NCBI GenBank assembly: GCA_037013685.1 | Contig: CM072899.1 | Coordinates: 3,961,479 to 4,025,478, forward strand | Length of the DNA stretch: 64,000 nucleotides | Reading direction: 5' to 3' | DNA from: Acridotheres tristis | Taxonomy: Eukaryota; Chordata; Aves; Passeriformes; Sturnidae | In this document: piece after piece, positions 1 to 13,678 of the stretch | Layout: each line of letters opens with the position of its first letter | How positions within the stretch are numbered: position 1 is the stretch's first letter | Translations under genes and position numbers: made by a program | Notes under the pieces: model-generated | Told to the model about the DNA's origin: nothing | What the model saw: only the letters and a program-made list of their open reading frames with translations | Databases searched by the model: none

Positions 1-3000
1 CCTTGAGGTGGTTGTGATGCCATCAAACATCTTTGCAAGTGAAGGTGAGAAGGTTTTTCTTAACGTCCTGGTACTCTAGTGAGAGAACTTGAGACATGGT
101 CAAGAGGAGTTTGGTAATTCTGTATTCATTTTGGATTTGCATGGCATGTGCTAAATAAGCAGTGTGTGCCACTGGGAATAGAGGTTTTATAAGGAGACAA
201 GCAGTGTTTAATAACTTGCATTAGATGGGAGTCCCACAGGAAAAAAAAAAAAATTGTGTAAGTGAAGACTTGATTGTAATACTCATTCCAAAGGTGTAAA
301 TCAGGATTGCATGTTGATGTTGCCAACTTTGTTGCTTAGTTTTTGCAACCTTAACGTTATTTTAATATAGCTTTGGAGTCAATTCTATAAAGGATGTACA
401 GCAATATGTTAACATGCTGTGCCATCCTACATTTAGGGCTTGTAATAAGCCTTTTCTATTTTTTTGGTATTGTCTTTGCCAAAAAAAATAGTGACTGTTG
501 AGCAGTGAAGTATGTGTGCTCATATTGCTGCATTTTTATTTGATTCTGGGTCCTGCATCTTATCCCAAGGTCTCAAGGCTGTTACTCTGCCCTCTGTGTT
601 TGGGATAAGGAGTCAGGGCAATCCATGTGCTGCACCAAGATCCCTGCTCAGGGCAGGATATCTGATGGTGGTGGGTAGGGCTGGAGGCAGAAGAGCAAGC
701 ACAAAAGAAGTTAAAACAACTTAAATCAGACTCTTGCAGCTGAAATAGCTAAAATATTTATATTTGCTGGGGGTGGGGAAGACATACCAGGATTAGTTAT
801 TTTTGCCTAGATGTTATAGGTCTGTTTTTTGAGGGGGAGCCTTGTGAAACTTTATTTTTTGTTGCCTAAGGGAAACAGCAGTTTGTATGCTATGAGAGAA
901 GCTTCCGATGATGGGGATTTTTCAGTAATTGGAATGATTATATGCATGGACTAGGATTTTTTTTTCCCCCTGTTGTTCTTTCCCCCACTTTTAACCATAG
1001 CTACACCAGTCTTACCCAGACTGAAAAGAAGATGGAAAGAAGTGTAGAATTCATTCCTCCTATTTCAATGTCCAAATATAGTGCTTCAAGTGGACCCACA
1101 GATGACAAAATTGATCGTATTAGCAGTTTGTGTGCCTGGCTTTCAGGATGATGGGAGATTGGTGTTCTTATTACTGACATTCTCACTGGTGCTTTGCACA
1201 TCTCAGAACAACGTGTTTCAACTCTCTCTGCCTAAATTTCACCATATATAAAATTAGATAACCTTTACTGACTTTACAGGTTTTGCAACTATTATGTATG
1301 CATTCAGGTATTCCCAGATTACCAGCACATGGCTCTGCTCTCCTCTTTCACCCGTTCCAGCCCTGCCAGCTGGAAGTGAGTTGTTCCTTAGGATTGGGCA
1401 ATCCTGATCTTGATTTTCTTACTGAATTGATTAGTGATCCTGACTGAACAAGGAGGAGCCCTCACTGTCAGTGTCTGGGGAGGTTGTTTCCAAGGGAGGT
1501 TCAGAGGAATGTTTGTTTTGGGAGAAGTTCACTGACCCCTTGGAATGGGGCAGTTTCCCAAGGCAGGAGCTGGTGCTTCTCTCCCACCCAGGAACGTGCC
1601 CACGCTCCTGCTCTCGCAGCCCCGGGGCCTCCTCTGGGTTTCTTATGCTCCTCTGCTTGTGAGGCTGAATTTAATTACGTGGGATAAGGTCCTCCAGAGC
1701 AGACCTTTAAAAGTCCTATATAAAGATGCTGCTCTTAAGTAATTCAATATTTCAACTGCTCTGTGCTGGATTGATTGATTGATTAATGGAGGAGTTCATT
1801 TAATTAATCTGAGGCTTCACTAAGTCACATGTGTTACAGTAAATACTGCGATGGTGGTGATAAAGGAGGTGGTTGGGAGCTGCAGCTCCTGGTTTGCCTC
1901 TGGTGCCTGTGGATTCAGGGCAGAGCCACAGGTGCAGAGTCACGGGGCGCCTGCGCTGTCTCCTTGGGTTGCTATCTATAGGCTGCTAAATATGTTTCGG
2001 GTGGCAGGCAGACGTGCTGCTTTGTCACTTCCTACAAGTGTGCATGTGGAGCGAGACGGTTTTTCCCCTCCTTAGCCCCAGCGCACGCCCAAGTGGTTTT
2101 GCCTCCAGTTTTGGCTTCTGTAATGTTGATACATCATCATGTATTGACAGGCACCATATCCACTGTTTCTGAGCAGGGTTGCTCTGGTGATGTTTTGTTA
2201 GCGTTTTGCTGGCCAAGTTTGGTCCCTGGGGGAGTCCAGGTACCCCCCTGTCCTGGGGGTGCTGGAGATGTGCATCCATGTGCTGTCATGGTACATGTGC
2301 AGCACCCAGGGGAGTTGTGACTTGGGCTACAGAGCACCCCAAAACTGAAAGTTTCAGCCATGTGTGGAGCTGCAAAGCCTGGTCTGCAGGCTGGTGGAGG
2401 GTTCATTACTCCTTCCCTCACCCTCATTGCCCTCAGTAGCTTTAACAAAGGGAAGTTGTATTTCCTCTGAGGGTTTTCCGTGTTGGCCCAGAGTTTGTGA
2501 GGCATGTGGGGAGCTGTGCAAGAACTTACTCCAGGGCTTTGGTGCTCCATAACCCAGTCCATCTCTAGTGGAGAAACTTTAGTCTTGTACAGGAAGATGC
2601 CATTGTTGGCTTCAGATGGGAAGGAGATGACTGGAATGGCTGTGATCCTGACACTCTGAGGTTTGGTACAAGTGTTCCCAAATCTGTCATTGTACCATCA
2701 CTAGACATGAAGGAGATGTGACTGCCTGGCCACAAACCCTTGTCAGGGGTGGGATCTTGCAGCTGCATTGTGTGGGCTGTGTCCCAGTGCCTGGGCTGGG
2801 GGCTGTGCCTCTGTCCTGGAGTGTCAGTCTGTGGCTCCAGGATCGGTCACTGCTGTCACATTTCCAGATTTCCCCGTCCAAGCTTTATACAAATAGATGT
2901 AGAAACAGATTAACAGGCACACATATGATGCACTCACAGTCATCCACACTGCTCTTGAATGAAGGCAGTGAAAAGCCCAAAAGCCTCACGACTGGGCTTG

Positions 3001-6000
3001 CTTCTACATAATCAACACGTGAGCAGTTGCACAGCAGCTGAGCGGGCTTTTTTTTCCTCCTCTCTCTCTATTTTTTTTGAAAAAGAAATGAAGCCTTGAT
3101 TCGTGGACGAGCAGTTTAGTGCTGCTGTCATAGGTCGGTGGTTTGTTGTGTGGTTAGCTTGGTTCTCAGACCTGTGTGCTGGAAGGTAATGGGGTTCATT
3201 TCAGAGAGAGCTTTTTCTCGGCAGGATGTCTAACGATGTGTTGCCTCTGTTTTCTCACTTGCTACTCTTACAGAATTTAGTCACGGTACAATATTTGATG
3301 AATAGCCTTTGATAAAAGGCTTTTATTCTTTCCCTTTTTTTGTCGTTTTGGTCACTGTTGTAATACTGTGAAATGCTGACGGAAAGCTGAGTGAAAATGA
3401 TTACTAAACACTAATGTGATGGGCCAAAAGTTACGCTGAAGGAGTGTTGGTGGAATTCTGCGTGTGCCGAGAGGATGCTGCTGCTGGACGTGGGGTCACC
3501 GTGCTGGTACCTGGCTGGGCAGCCTGTGGATGAGCCCCTTTCCAGCAGCTCATGGCTGTTGCTGTTTTCCATAGCACAGGAGGCAATCTTTTGACCCTCT
3601 TTACCTCCAGCCCCCAGCGAGTGCGGGGTGGAAATCCTGTCCCAGTTTTAATGCTCTCCCTCCCTCCAGCCAGGCTGTACAGGAGCTGGTGCTGCAGGAG
3701 TTTTTAAGCTATTGGATCTGAAGTGGCTGCGTTGTTCATCTGATTAAATAGTGTTTAATTAGCTTTGTTTCGTCCTTTTGCTTCACTGTGAAGACTGGGG
3801 AGGGGGGGGGAAAGGAAACGATAGAAATTGTCTAAATGAAGCTTTGTCATTTAAAACACATAGAAAAACTCAGTGAGATGCCTTTTATTCCCCAGTTCCT
3901 TTATCTTCCCTCGCAAGCTTTCCGCGAATGAGTAGTGCATGTTGAGGTTTATCTTTGCTTTTATGTGCAGTAGCCACATGCTTAACATCGAGCACGTTTG
4001 AGTTGCATTTCACAGGGCTTCGGCAATCCCTTTATAAAGGGACTGATCTGCTAACATCACCCTCTTTAGATCCAGCAGGCAGGATGTTCCTGCACACAGT
4101 GAAGTGCTCGCAGTCTCTCTTGCCAGACCAGTAAGTGAATGATTTCAAGCCTGGTGGGCAATACTTGTGTCCATGCGTAGCACAGACAGACCACAGTAGT
4201 AGGCAGCTGCATGTAATTTTGAACTCCACTCATTGAACTGTAATAAAACAATATAAGCACTGCTTGGGGGAAAGATTGGATGCAGTTATCCTTACACAGG
4301 GCTCGGGCATATGAAAGCAGCGCTGGCTGACAAGAGGATTTTGAGATTTGATTTTGATTGAATTGCAGAATTGAACAGGCCAGGAATGTCAGTGGAAGGC
4401 TAAATGCCTGTAGTGCCATAAAGTTTTATTCATGTGAGGCTTTCCAATATAAAGTAGATGGATTATTGGAGAAGGTGTCAAGGGACATGAAATAGAAGTG
4501 CCCAAAACATAAAATGTGGGAATAGGGATGAAATTACTTCTTGCTTAGTACATAATTAGCTCACAAAAATGTTTTTGGGTAGTTGTTTGTTTATTGTTCA
4601 GCCTTTTTTAAAGCTAACTCATTACACAAAATAAAATAATAGCCCTTGGTTTTTCTTTCATCTTTCTCTGGCTGGAATGCATGTTGTTTTAAGAACAGGT
4701 TTTAAAAATGAATTCTGTCTTAATTTAATGTTTTATTAGAAAAGAAGGTGTCTCATTAAAAAAAAAAGTGGGGGAGGAGAAGTCCACAGGATAGAAAGGA
4801 AAAGGGAAAAAAAAAAAAGACAAGTCCACAGGATATGAACACTCTGCAGACACTGAAAACTATTATGCTCAAAACCAAGAGCGGGATGTGTATTCACATA
4901 CCACAACACACTGACTTATTTCATAGCTCAGTAATGCATATGTAATTAGAGTCAAATTTGCATAGGACAGCTGATAGCCAAATTTGTATGGCATTAGAGA
5001 CAGCTTCACTCCTTTGCAGTGACCTCTGAGCAGTAAATAAAGTGGCACATGGGTTGGGTGTGGATGAGCACAGGGGGGTGAATTTCTGTGCCCAAATTCT
5101 GGGTCTGTTTACAGCCCTGGGTCTCAGTTAACGTTTTCCCTAAACATACTCTAAATCACATGTATTATGACCACAGGAAAATAATCATAGCTTTATGCTG
5201 CATCCAGTCACTTAGAATTGTAACATAAACAGTAAAACAGCCTTCTCATTGCAAGGCCTTTTTTTCTGTTTTAAATTGCATTTTTTTTGGAAAAGGGCTT
5301 GTTGTGTTAATCAAGAGCACGAATACCTTTCTATATGTGTTTTTTATAGGGAGGTGGTGTGTGGTGCATACAGGACTGTCAAAATGGGATCTCAAATTGC
5401 CATAAAATCTAAACTTACGAAATTGTATTTAAAGAACAACATACATTTATATTTTCAGAACTAGTTGCCTGTAAGCTGTGTGTTCTTCCATTTCAGTCCC
5501 TCCTGATTGAGATAGCATGTATGTTTAGGTAGTATTTATATGTAATTGTTTTTATTTTAAGTCCAAGAGAAACACTCAAATAGTTGTTACCGTGCAGCCT
5601 GTAATTATTATTTTTAAAATCTTCTATTGTGAGCTTGGATTTGTAAATTCTTTAGGAAAGAAATGCCACATTCAGTGCTGGTGGTAACTCTCCAGGGATT
5701 TGTTAAACTTTTATTTACCACATGTTATATATATCGTTCCTTCATGGTATTTTGGGTTATTTTGTATTATTATTTAGGTTTGCTGAAAGTAAATGTGATG
5801 AGGATTTACTTAAATGAATAGCAGTGTATTTCTGATGTGTTTCTTTGAAGGAAAAGGATAAAAAAAGCTCCCTTCTCCCACCTACCCCCCAGCTCATACC
5901 AGCTATAGTCCTTGAATTATGTGTGCTAGAGATGCTGTACTCAATAGAGCGACTTTTCTTTTCTTCCTCCCCCTTGCTTCCCTGCTCTAGCTGCCTTTTT

Positions 6001-7220
6001 ATTTTCTTCTTTTGTTTTTTTTTTTTTTTTTTTTCCTTAAATAGGGTTTTGCAGCAGACTGTAATGCAGGGAGATGGTTTCAGGGGGGCTGTGTGTGGGT
6101 ATCCTGGCTGTGAGGATGCTGGGGGTGTTACATCACCTCATGCAGCAAATACAAAATATTTACAGGCACCAGGTAGCAGAGAACCAAGAACTTTGAACTC
6201 AAGACAATAAACCAACTTTTTTTTTTTTTTTAGTACCTCCTGAATTTGAATATCTCAAGTTAAAGAAAAGTGAGCTTTGTTTTTTTGTTGTTTGTTTGTT
6301 TTCTGTTTTGGTAGGGTTTTTTTTCATTTTATTGACTTTACTAGTTATGAGCTGCTTAATATTTAGACATTTTAAAGTTATTTAGAAGTGCAGGTTAATT
6401 AGGCAGACAAAATTATTTAGCTTTAGACAGTTTTTAAATACTACTTTTATTTAAATTCTATGATGTTTAATTTTTGAAGTATTTTAAAATACTATTTTAG
6501 ATGATAATACTGAAATTTGAAACAAATTTAGTGTGCATAAATGATTAAATACAAAATAAAAGTAAACTTTCTTGATTACATTTGTAAAAAATAGCCCAAA
6601 GACCTAGCTGAAGTTGGCTCTTTAGTTACGTTAGCATATGTGAATATTGATAAGCTCAGATGACCTTCTGTAGATGAAGTTTGGTTTGAGTGTTCATTGA
6701 GATAGGGCAGAATGATTAATTTCAGTAATTCCTTTGATGATTCAGTAAAAACTGAGAAAAGGAGGCCTTGCTCTCCTTTTCCAATCTAGGAATAAAATAG
6801 AGGTGTGGAAGATTGAGATCTAATACTGCCGTGATCGTAATATATTCCATTTTCTTACAACAGATCATGTTCAGTAAATGTTTTACATGCATAAATGAAT
6901 AAACTCATTATGTATCCAGCATATTTAAACAACCTTCATTTAGTAAATAAAAATGTTATTTTCATTTACTTTCAGTTTTATTTTTCAACCAAATGAAGAC
7001 CGATATGAATCCTAGAATTGTCAACTAATAAAAACTGTCATAATGTCTAACATAGTCATAGCCAAAAACTTAGGGATGCAAATGAATGTGAAAATAACCT
7101 GTTATCATCTTTAGCAGACAGAAAGATTAAGGTAATGAAAAGGCCATATTTTAAGTTACTAACCAATTAGAATTGATTCTTCTTTAGGAAAATAAATATA
7201 AAAGTACAAATGCAAAACAA
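1..7220. other. Non-coding stretch, no gene recognised
   Basis: No exon, RNA gene or intact mobile element could be supported. There are A/T homopolymers (A13 at 241-253, A12 near 4807, T20 at 6015-6034, T15 at 6217-6231), a short TTGA repeat near 1770, a moderately GC-rich part at 1.3-2.9 kb and a very AT-rich part at 6.25-7.2 kb. The frames of 100-141 codons (for example 2137-2562 minus) look like chance. Confidence 0.6.
4780..4835. repeat. 14-nt direct repeat flanking an A-rich 28-nt segment
   Basis: AAGTCCACAGGATA occurs exactly at 4780-4793 and 4822-4835. The 28 nt between are purine-rich and include an A12 run. This resembles a target-site duplication around a minimal poly(A)-bearing insertion, but replication slippage would give the same picture. 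Confidence 0.5.
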
Positions 7221-7311
7221 GATTGAAATCAATGATTTAAACCATGTTTCCTGCTTTTTTGATATAAGCCATGATTAGAATCAATGATTCAAATCACTTT
7301 GATTTAAATCA
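7221..7311. repeat. Two imperfect copies of an AATCAATGATTYAAA motif plus GATTTAAATC
   Basis: A 23-nt unit starting at 7221 recurs at about 7273 with about four mismatches (shared core AATCAATGATT). It is followed by the palindrome GATTTAAATC at 7301-7310. The motif may be a remnant of an old interspersed repeat; I could not name the family. It abuts the CR1 fragment at 7366. Confidence 0.5.
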
Positions 7312-7365
7312 GGCTCATGCTTGGGGTGGATTAGTTTGTGGTTACCAACGAGAACCCTCTGAAGA

Positions 7366-7459
7366 TAAAGGCAGGGAGTCCAAAGTGGAGGGTGAACTGC
7401 CTGTGACAGGGGGGTTGGACTTGGTGGTCTTCAAGGTCCTTTCCAACCAAGCCATTCCA
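7366..7459 (+). mobile_element. Short CR1 LINE 3' fragment
   Basis: The sequence GGGTTGGACTTGGTGGTC followed by TTCAAGGTCCTTTCCAACC is the diagnostic CR1 3' end, read here on the plus strand. The terminal ATTCTATG repeat is worn. It directly follows the AATCAATGATT motif cluster at 7221-7311. A 76-codon open frame across it is not a gene. Confidence 0.75.
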
Positions 7460-10400
7460 CATTTCAAAATGCTTCCTCATTCACTTGGCCTCAAATACTA
7501 AAATTACCCGGGCAGGATTCCTGTGATCACCCCTTGCAGCCCCCAGCTCCTTTCCCAGAGCATCCCTCCGAGTTTGGGGGCTTGTGGCAGGTCGGGTGTG
7601 GCTGATCCCATCAGCTCTGGAAGCAGAGGGGCTCAGGCATCCCCACTGCCTTCTACCCTCCCTGCGTGCTCCTGCAGAATTTCCTGCTCTCCCTGCTTGG
7701 CTTTTCCCGTGTCCCTCACAAGGGACATGGCACAAGCATTGATTTGAATGAGCTCCCAAAAAGTACTTTTGGCTGATCAGTTTTCCTAGGTAAAGAGCAA
7801 GTATTAAGGCTTCTTTTATCCTTTCCTCAAAACCCGTGTGCCCTTCCGGGAGGAGCAGGGCTGTGTCCCTTGCACTGAGCTCTTTCTTCCCTGGGAGCTG
7901 TGGCCGTGCTCTGGTTCAGACCGTGGCCAAGCTCTCCCTTTTCCACCAGCTCTTTCTGGTTCTTTCCTGGGCATCCTGCAGGAGAAGTAGGAAAAGAGAA
8001 AGCTCGCCTACAGGAAACCCTAAGGAAAAGCAAAATAAGCGGTTTTTTGGCCAGAATATTTTGGCAGACTGGCAGCAATGGGGATTGGTAGAGCCCTGCT
8101 TCAGTGGCTGGTGGAGGAGAGCTCCTGTTGTAACAGCATAGATCACATCTTCCCTTGACAGGGTCTCAGTGTTAAAGAAACCCAACATAAACCTCGATAT
8201 GCTCTGGGTCAGAGATGTCAAGTAGAGCAGATTGCATTCAAGTTGCACATAAATTATTTAAAATGCCCATAAAGATGGGTCAAGGGTCCTTGCATTGGTA
8301 GAAGTCAGTTTAAGCTTGTGTGCTGTAATTGTTTCCATATGATGGCCTTTTTTAACACACAGAGTAGAAATCCTTTGCAAGGTGCTCAAGTTGAGAGAAG
8401 CACGTGGATTTTATTGTAATATTTCTGGTTGGAAGGTCTCAAAATAATTAGCTTGATTTAGCGCTCTGATTTCTGCTCATGTTCCAGACTACATCCCAGC
8501 CCTTTATGGAGCATAAATAGTTCCTTCATGTGGTGTTGGCAGCTGAATACTCCATACTGTAAGAATAATGCAGACAGAGACCTTCCACCAGTGCTGGATG
8601 AAGTCAGCTCTCCTGAAGGAGGCAGATGTTTTGGCAGAGGAAGGTACCATGTGTTTCTTGAGTCAACCATTGTAAATTTGTGAGCAGTAGGTCCTTAAAT
8701 AGAAAGGTTGGGTTTTTTTCTCTTATATTTAGGGATAACTAATAATGGACTGATCCTATTAGCTAATGGTATTTAGGTCTCATGACTTAAGTTGCACAAT
8801 TACAAGTGAAGTTAAGGCCAGTTTTGTGTGTCAGGTTTCCTCAGCAGGTTTTCCTAGGTTTAATCCATGCTAATTTATTCTTACATTCTGATTGTAGTGA
8901 CTATCTCAAGACAAATCAGATGAATGGGGTCAGATTTTTAGCTGGTATAAACTGACACGGTTCCTTAATTTTCTGCACTTGCTGTAGCTGTGATCATTTA
9001 TGGCAGCCAGCAGTCAAGGCCACTTAGATTAACCAGGTACTGTCTGTGACAGTATATACTTTGTACTTCTTGTGTACTGCAGCAGGAAAACATCCAGGAA
9101 AATAGTTAAAAATGGGATAGGAGGGCTTGTGTGTAGAACAAGAGCTATATGGACAGTAGGATGCAGAGATACAGGACTGAATCCGAGGGAAATTTGATTT
9201 ATAGAGATGATTTGTAGCTGGAAATCTTGCACTGCTGGAAGTACTGGTGCATCCATAAAGGTAGCAGCCAATATTTAAGATTTGCTTTGAAAAGTTTAAT
9301 ATTTTTTCACAGTAGGAAGGAATGCTGCTTGAGGTTTTCCTCTGTGTGTGAAATACATACACAGAACACAAATTACAGACTCATGGAACAGGCGATGGTG
9401 TGAGAGGCATTTCACCTAATCGGGGTGAACCTACATGATCTGTATTTTGGGATCTGGCTGCTTTATGCTTCGGGGTACCCACTAAAAGAAGCTGGTGCTT
9501 TGGTAGATGCTTTTGTGTGTCTGAAAACCAGCCCCCAGTGGTGCCTGGTTGGACTTCTGGAGCCTGGAGACACTCCTGCCTTTCTGGCTTGGCTGATCCC
9601 TGTTGATTCATTCTTGAATGTGTTGGTTTTTCCCTTGCAAATTGCTTTGAGTTGTTTGTTCTTAGCAGGGAGTTACTGCTAAATACTGGGATGGGCTTAT
9701 GGTAACACCCTTGAATTTTTGTTGGTTTTCTTCTGGGCTGTTTTTTGGTTGGTTGGTGGAGTTTGAACTGAGGCTGGGCAGTGTTGTGGAGAATGTTCTG
9801 CATTTTCAGCTCCAGTGAGAGGTGTAGTACCTCAGCCTTATCAGAGCAGTAACTTCATTGTGGTTGCTCTGGGAGGAGACCACTGGCTAATTCATGTGCA
9901 CAGAGAAGGATGGGGTGGGTGCCTGTGGGTAGTAAGTGATTTTGGCATTTACTGTTTGCTTTTGAAGTACACCGAGCCCACTGGCCCCCAAATTCGGAAC
10001 TAATACACCTAAAAATAAATAACCACACTAAAGTCAGAGATCATTTGAAGAAGAGTAAGGTGGCAAACCACACCAAGAAATCTTTGTAAAAGGCATTGCA
10101 GAAGTTTTAGTGCTGCTCTTTATTATTCAAGATTTTATCTTGGAGAGTTATCTTTAGAAAAATAAACGTTCCCTTGGAATCAGGTGTACTAATCCTGTGA
10201 TACTGACTGTGGAATGCTTATTTTTCTGGAGAGACAGTAGGGAAAGGTGGTGATGTTCATTTGAGCATCTTGAGACCCCCACAACCCATGTTGATCTGAT
10301 GTCAGTTCATTTGCTGAAAGAAGCTCTAAACTCCACAGCAGAGGAAAGCCCTGTCTGGAATAAGATTTCTTTTAAAAATAAATAAAAAATTAAAAAAAAA

Positions 10401-12149
10401 AAAAAAATCAAACTTCCCCTTTGTGATTTATGATCCCTTTAACAATGCCACTTTCTCAAAGCCATGCATCATACACAAACAATGGGCCACATAGAAAAGC
10501 GCACTCCCCGGAGTATTACCAAGCATGTAATTTTGTCTTTAAATTCTTCAGAGTGAATTGTAAGAACATGACTTCATAGGAACCTTTGAGACATTATGGC
10601 TTTTAATAATGCTTTGCTGCTACATGTAATACTTCAGTTTTACTTTTATTAATTAAATTGCTCATTGTGTGTGTGTGCAGCGGGGAGGGGATCCCGTCCA
10701 TCCCGGCACACCCAGGAGGGATGGGCTGCCAGAAGAGCTTTGCTCCCCTCCTGAAGGTGAGGGGGCTGTGCTCTGCTTTGGTCTGATGGAGGTTCAGAAG
10801 GGTTTTCTTCCAGTTTTCATCCCCTGGACGAGCACATCTGTGCATCTCCCCATCCCTCCAGCCTTGGTGCCCGTTGCTGTGCCCACGAGGGGGTGCGCAC
10901 GAGAGGCAGCTCCTCTTCTTCCTCTTCCTCATCCTGAGCTTGTACAAAACCCTGTGGGGTGTGCAGCTGTCCCACCCCTCACCCAACTCACGAGCACGGA
11001 GTGAAGCAGCTCCTGCCTTGGCTCTCCTGCCTGGCACTGCTATCCCCTCATGTCTGTGATCTTCCCAAATTTTTATATAGATATATGTTTTTGTAAGTTC
11101 GCAAGAAAATTGAGGTCAAACTTATTTCCTCCTGTAATCCCTTTGCACCCCCCTGTCAGCTTTATTTTTTTTTTTTTTTAAGCAGGCACATCTTGCATTA
11201 TGTAAAACATAGGTGAAGAAACATGTTCAGTAAATCTGCGTTGCCTCTCTGTCTGCAGCAGCTGGGTTTGGATCTGGCTGCTTATCTAATAAAGGGTGGA
11301 AGCTGCACTTTTTACAGCTTTTTGTAGCACAGTTTGTGGGCTTGCCCATAATAATACAATTATGAAGGTTAACAGGAAAAAACTGGGTCCAGGAGTGATT
11401 CCAGGCAGCTGGCAATGCCGACGAATTGGAAGCGCACCACCAATGAAAACTGCAGTGAAAAGCAAATTAAACCTCATATCTGCCATCTCACTCGCTTTTC
11501 TCTGCTTTCCTGTTTGGACTTGAAAGGTGATTGGAGCCAAGGCAGTGACAGTTGACGGAAGTGCTGCAAGGAGAGAGTATTTATTTACAGTGAATCGTGG
11601 TGATGCTTGTTCAGGATGCGGTTTCACGCAGGATGTTCTGTCCCCACCCCCGGTTTGATCATTTCTCCAAAAAAAAAAGAAAAAAAAGGAAGGGGGGGGG
11701 TTAAAAAAAAAATAGAAAGCTTCTTGATTGTTTGAGGCCACAGCTAATGCTTGGAGAAACAGCATGCAGCATGCCTGTACTTGGAGTGTTCAGTAATCTG
11801 CTGTCGGAGGAAGTTCCTGTATTAGGCACAGAGGCTGCTTGGGACTAACTCCTGCCCAGATGTGTTCAGAACCAGTGCTGGCCCTACACATTTAAATTGG
11901 GAATGGGCCAGGTGGGTCCCTGTGCTGCTGGTGATGGCTAATGCAGGCCACCCACTGGGATGTCAGCAGTGCTGCCAGCTGATGTGGCTGTAAATTTAAT
12001 TTTTTTGGAGAGGGAGGAAATAGCAGAAGTCACCCCTCTCTGTATGTTTTAGTACATCAAATTAATGTTAATGAAGAATTCAGTGTGAAGAAGGTTTGGG
12101 ACAGTTTAGCATTTGGATGAGGGGTTCCCCTCATTCTTTTTCTCCTTTA
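7460..12149. other. Non-coding stretch, no gene recognised
   Basis: The stretch holds a GC-richer patch at 7.5-8.0 kb, an A16 run (10392-10407), a short GT run at 10.67 kb, a CpG-containing GC-rich patch at 10.68-11.05 kb and mixed G9/A tracts near 11.68 kb. Frames of up to 159 codons occur without any recognisable domain. Confidence 0.6.
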
Positions 12150-12350
12150 ATCACAGACTTATTGAACAGTTTGGTTTGGAAGGGACTTCAAAGACCAGCT
12201 AGTTTTAACCCCCCTACTGGGTCACCTTCCACTAGGTCAGTGGTTGCTCAAAGCCACATCCAGCTTGGTCTTGGCCACTTCCAGAGATGGCCATCCACAG
12301 CTACTCTGGGCAACCTGTGCCAGACGCTCACCACCCTCACAGCAGATGAA
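12150..12350 (-). mobile_element. CR1 LINE 3' fragment, inverted
   Basis: It starts with a worn TCACAGA...ATTGAACAG terminus, then GTTTGGTTTGGAAGGGACTT and the CCCCCTACTGGGTCA / ACCTGTGCCAG blocks of CR1 in reverse complement. It is 5'-truncated. The plus-strand open frame across it (12096-12419) is repeat-derived and was rejected as a gene. Confidence 0.8.
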
Positions 12351-13641
12351 GACTTGAGCCCTGCAGCAGATGATATAACAGAATGTCCTCATTTTGGGAG
12401 GCGAATTCCTCATCAGTAAATAACAAGCATTGTGCTGGTCCTAGGACCCCCAAAGGCAGGGTTTATCTGAAATCCTCCTGCCATCCCAGCACAGGAGAGG
12501 AGGGGTCTGGCTCCCTGGGATCAGGCTGTTCCCCAGGAATGTTGGTGTGGGGTGGGTGCCCATCCTGAAGGGCCTGGACAGTTTTGCAGCTCACACCTCT
12601 TGCTCCCATATCAGCCCCATCACTGATGGGTTTTGTGCAGCTCCTGACAGGCAGGCAGAGATAGTAACTTCTGTTAGTCCCAGACGGGGCTGGTGATTAG
12701 ATAGGGAGAGTTTCTCTATCTCATTTCTTTCCGAGATAGAGCACAGGGCTTAGGGATGTGCTCTAGCATATATGGTTTCCTTCACAGGCACTGAGCGAGG
12801 AAGCTATTGGAAACTTGAGGGATTACAGGGAGGGGTGAATATGGTTTTTTTTATTTATTTACTTTGACATTTTCTTTTAAACTATTTCAAAGGAGTACAT
12901 TTTTACCAGTTTTTCTGTCTGGAAGAAGGAATCTGATGGGTTTTTTTTCCACTCACAGCTTTTAATTACACCATTGCCATCATCGGGCCCTTTCTGCAAC
13001 TCCCACATTGTTCAGCAGACACAGTGAAATGTTTTTAGGAACCTATAAAAGCCAGTAATTTGCATCCAGAGGCCATGGTTGTAGTCGGCATTCAGGCAAG
13101 GAAGCAACTGCCTGGATAACTTTATGGCCAGGACATGTGCTGCATTGTGGAGCGTGCTGGAGAGGAGCAGGGCTGCTGCCTGCCCTGCTCTCGCACCGAC
13201 TGCTCTGCCAGTACCATTTAATTAAGTAATGAAGTTGTTAGGGCTCCTAGCTGGGAATCCAGCTCCCCAAAGGTCCATTGTGCCAGGGAGCTGAGCCGGA
13301 GCCAGCCTGCCTCCTTCCCTGGCTCTGTGCCGTCTTTGCTCATCCTCTCCCCGGTTTCTGTGCCTCGGGGGTGTGATCTGTGCCTCCCTTTGGCGTTGGG
13401 CTCCCCTTGGGTACCTCGTGGAGTGGACCCTGCAGGCGAGTGGGGCTGTTCTTGGTGCAGGATGCTGCCTGGCAGTCCTGTGAAATGGTTCTTGCTGCGG
13501 GTGATGGCTGACTTGACACGGGGCATCAAGGACTCCCACGCATCCACAGCTTTCGGAAACCATCGGTTTCGGAGGCTAACGAGGGCCTCGTGTTGCAGAA
13601 ATATGTTAAGGTTTAGGATGAGATTTGCAAAATTGCCAAAG

Positions 13642-13644
<3 letters not shown>

Positions 13645-13674
<30 letters not shown>
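13645..13674 (+). repeat. Poly(T) tract, 30 nt
   Basis: This is the longest homopolymer in the window. No AATAAA complement lies just to its right, so a minus-strand retrocopy tail is not supported. It produces a run of Phe in a chance plus-strand frame. Confidence 0.9.

Positions 13675-13678
<4 letters not shown>

Noticed and set aside
2137..2562. 141-codon minus-strand frame
   Set aside because: Cys/Pro-rich without a recognisable family, in GC-rich non-coding DNA and overlapped by frames on both strands.
11286..11765. 159-codon minus-strand frame
   Set aside because: It includes a translated homopolymer (Phe run) and shows no domain. Chance frame.
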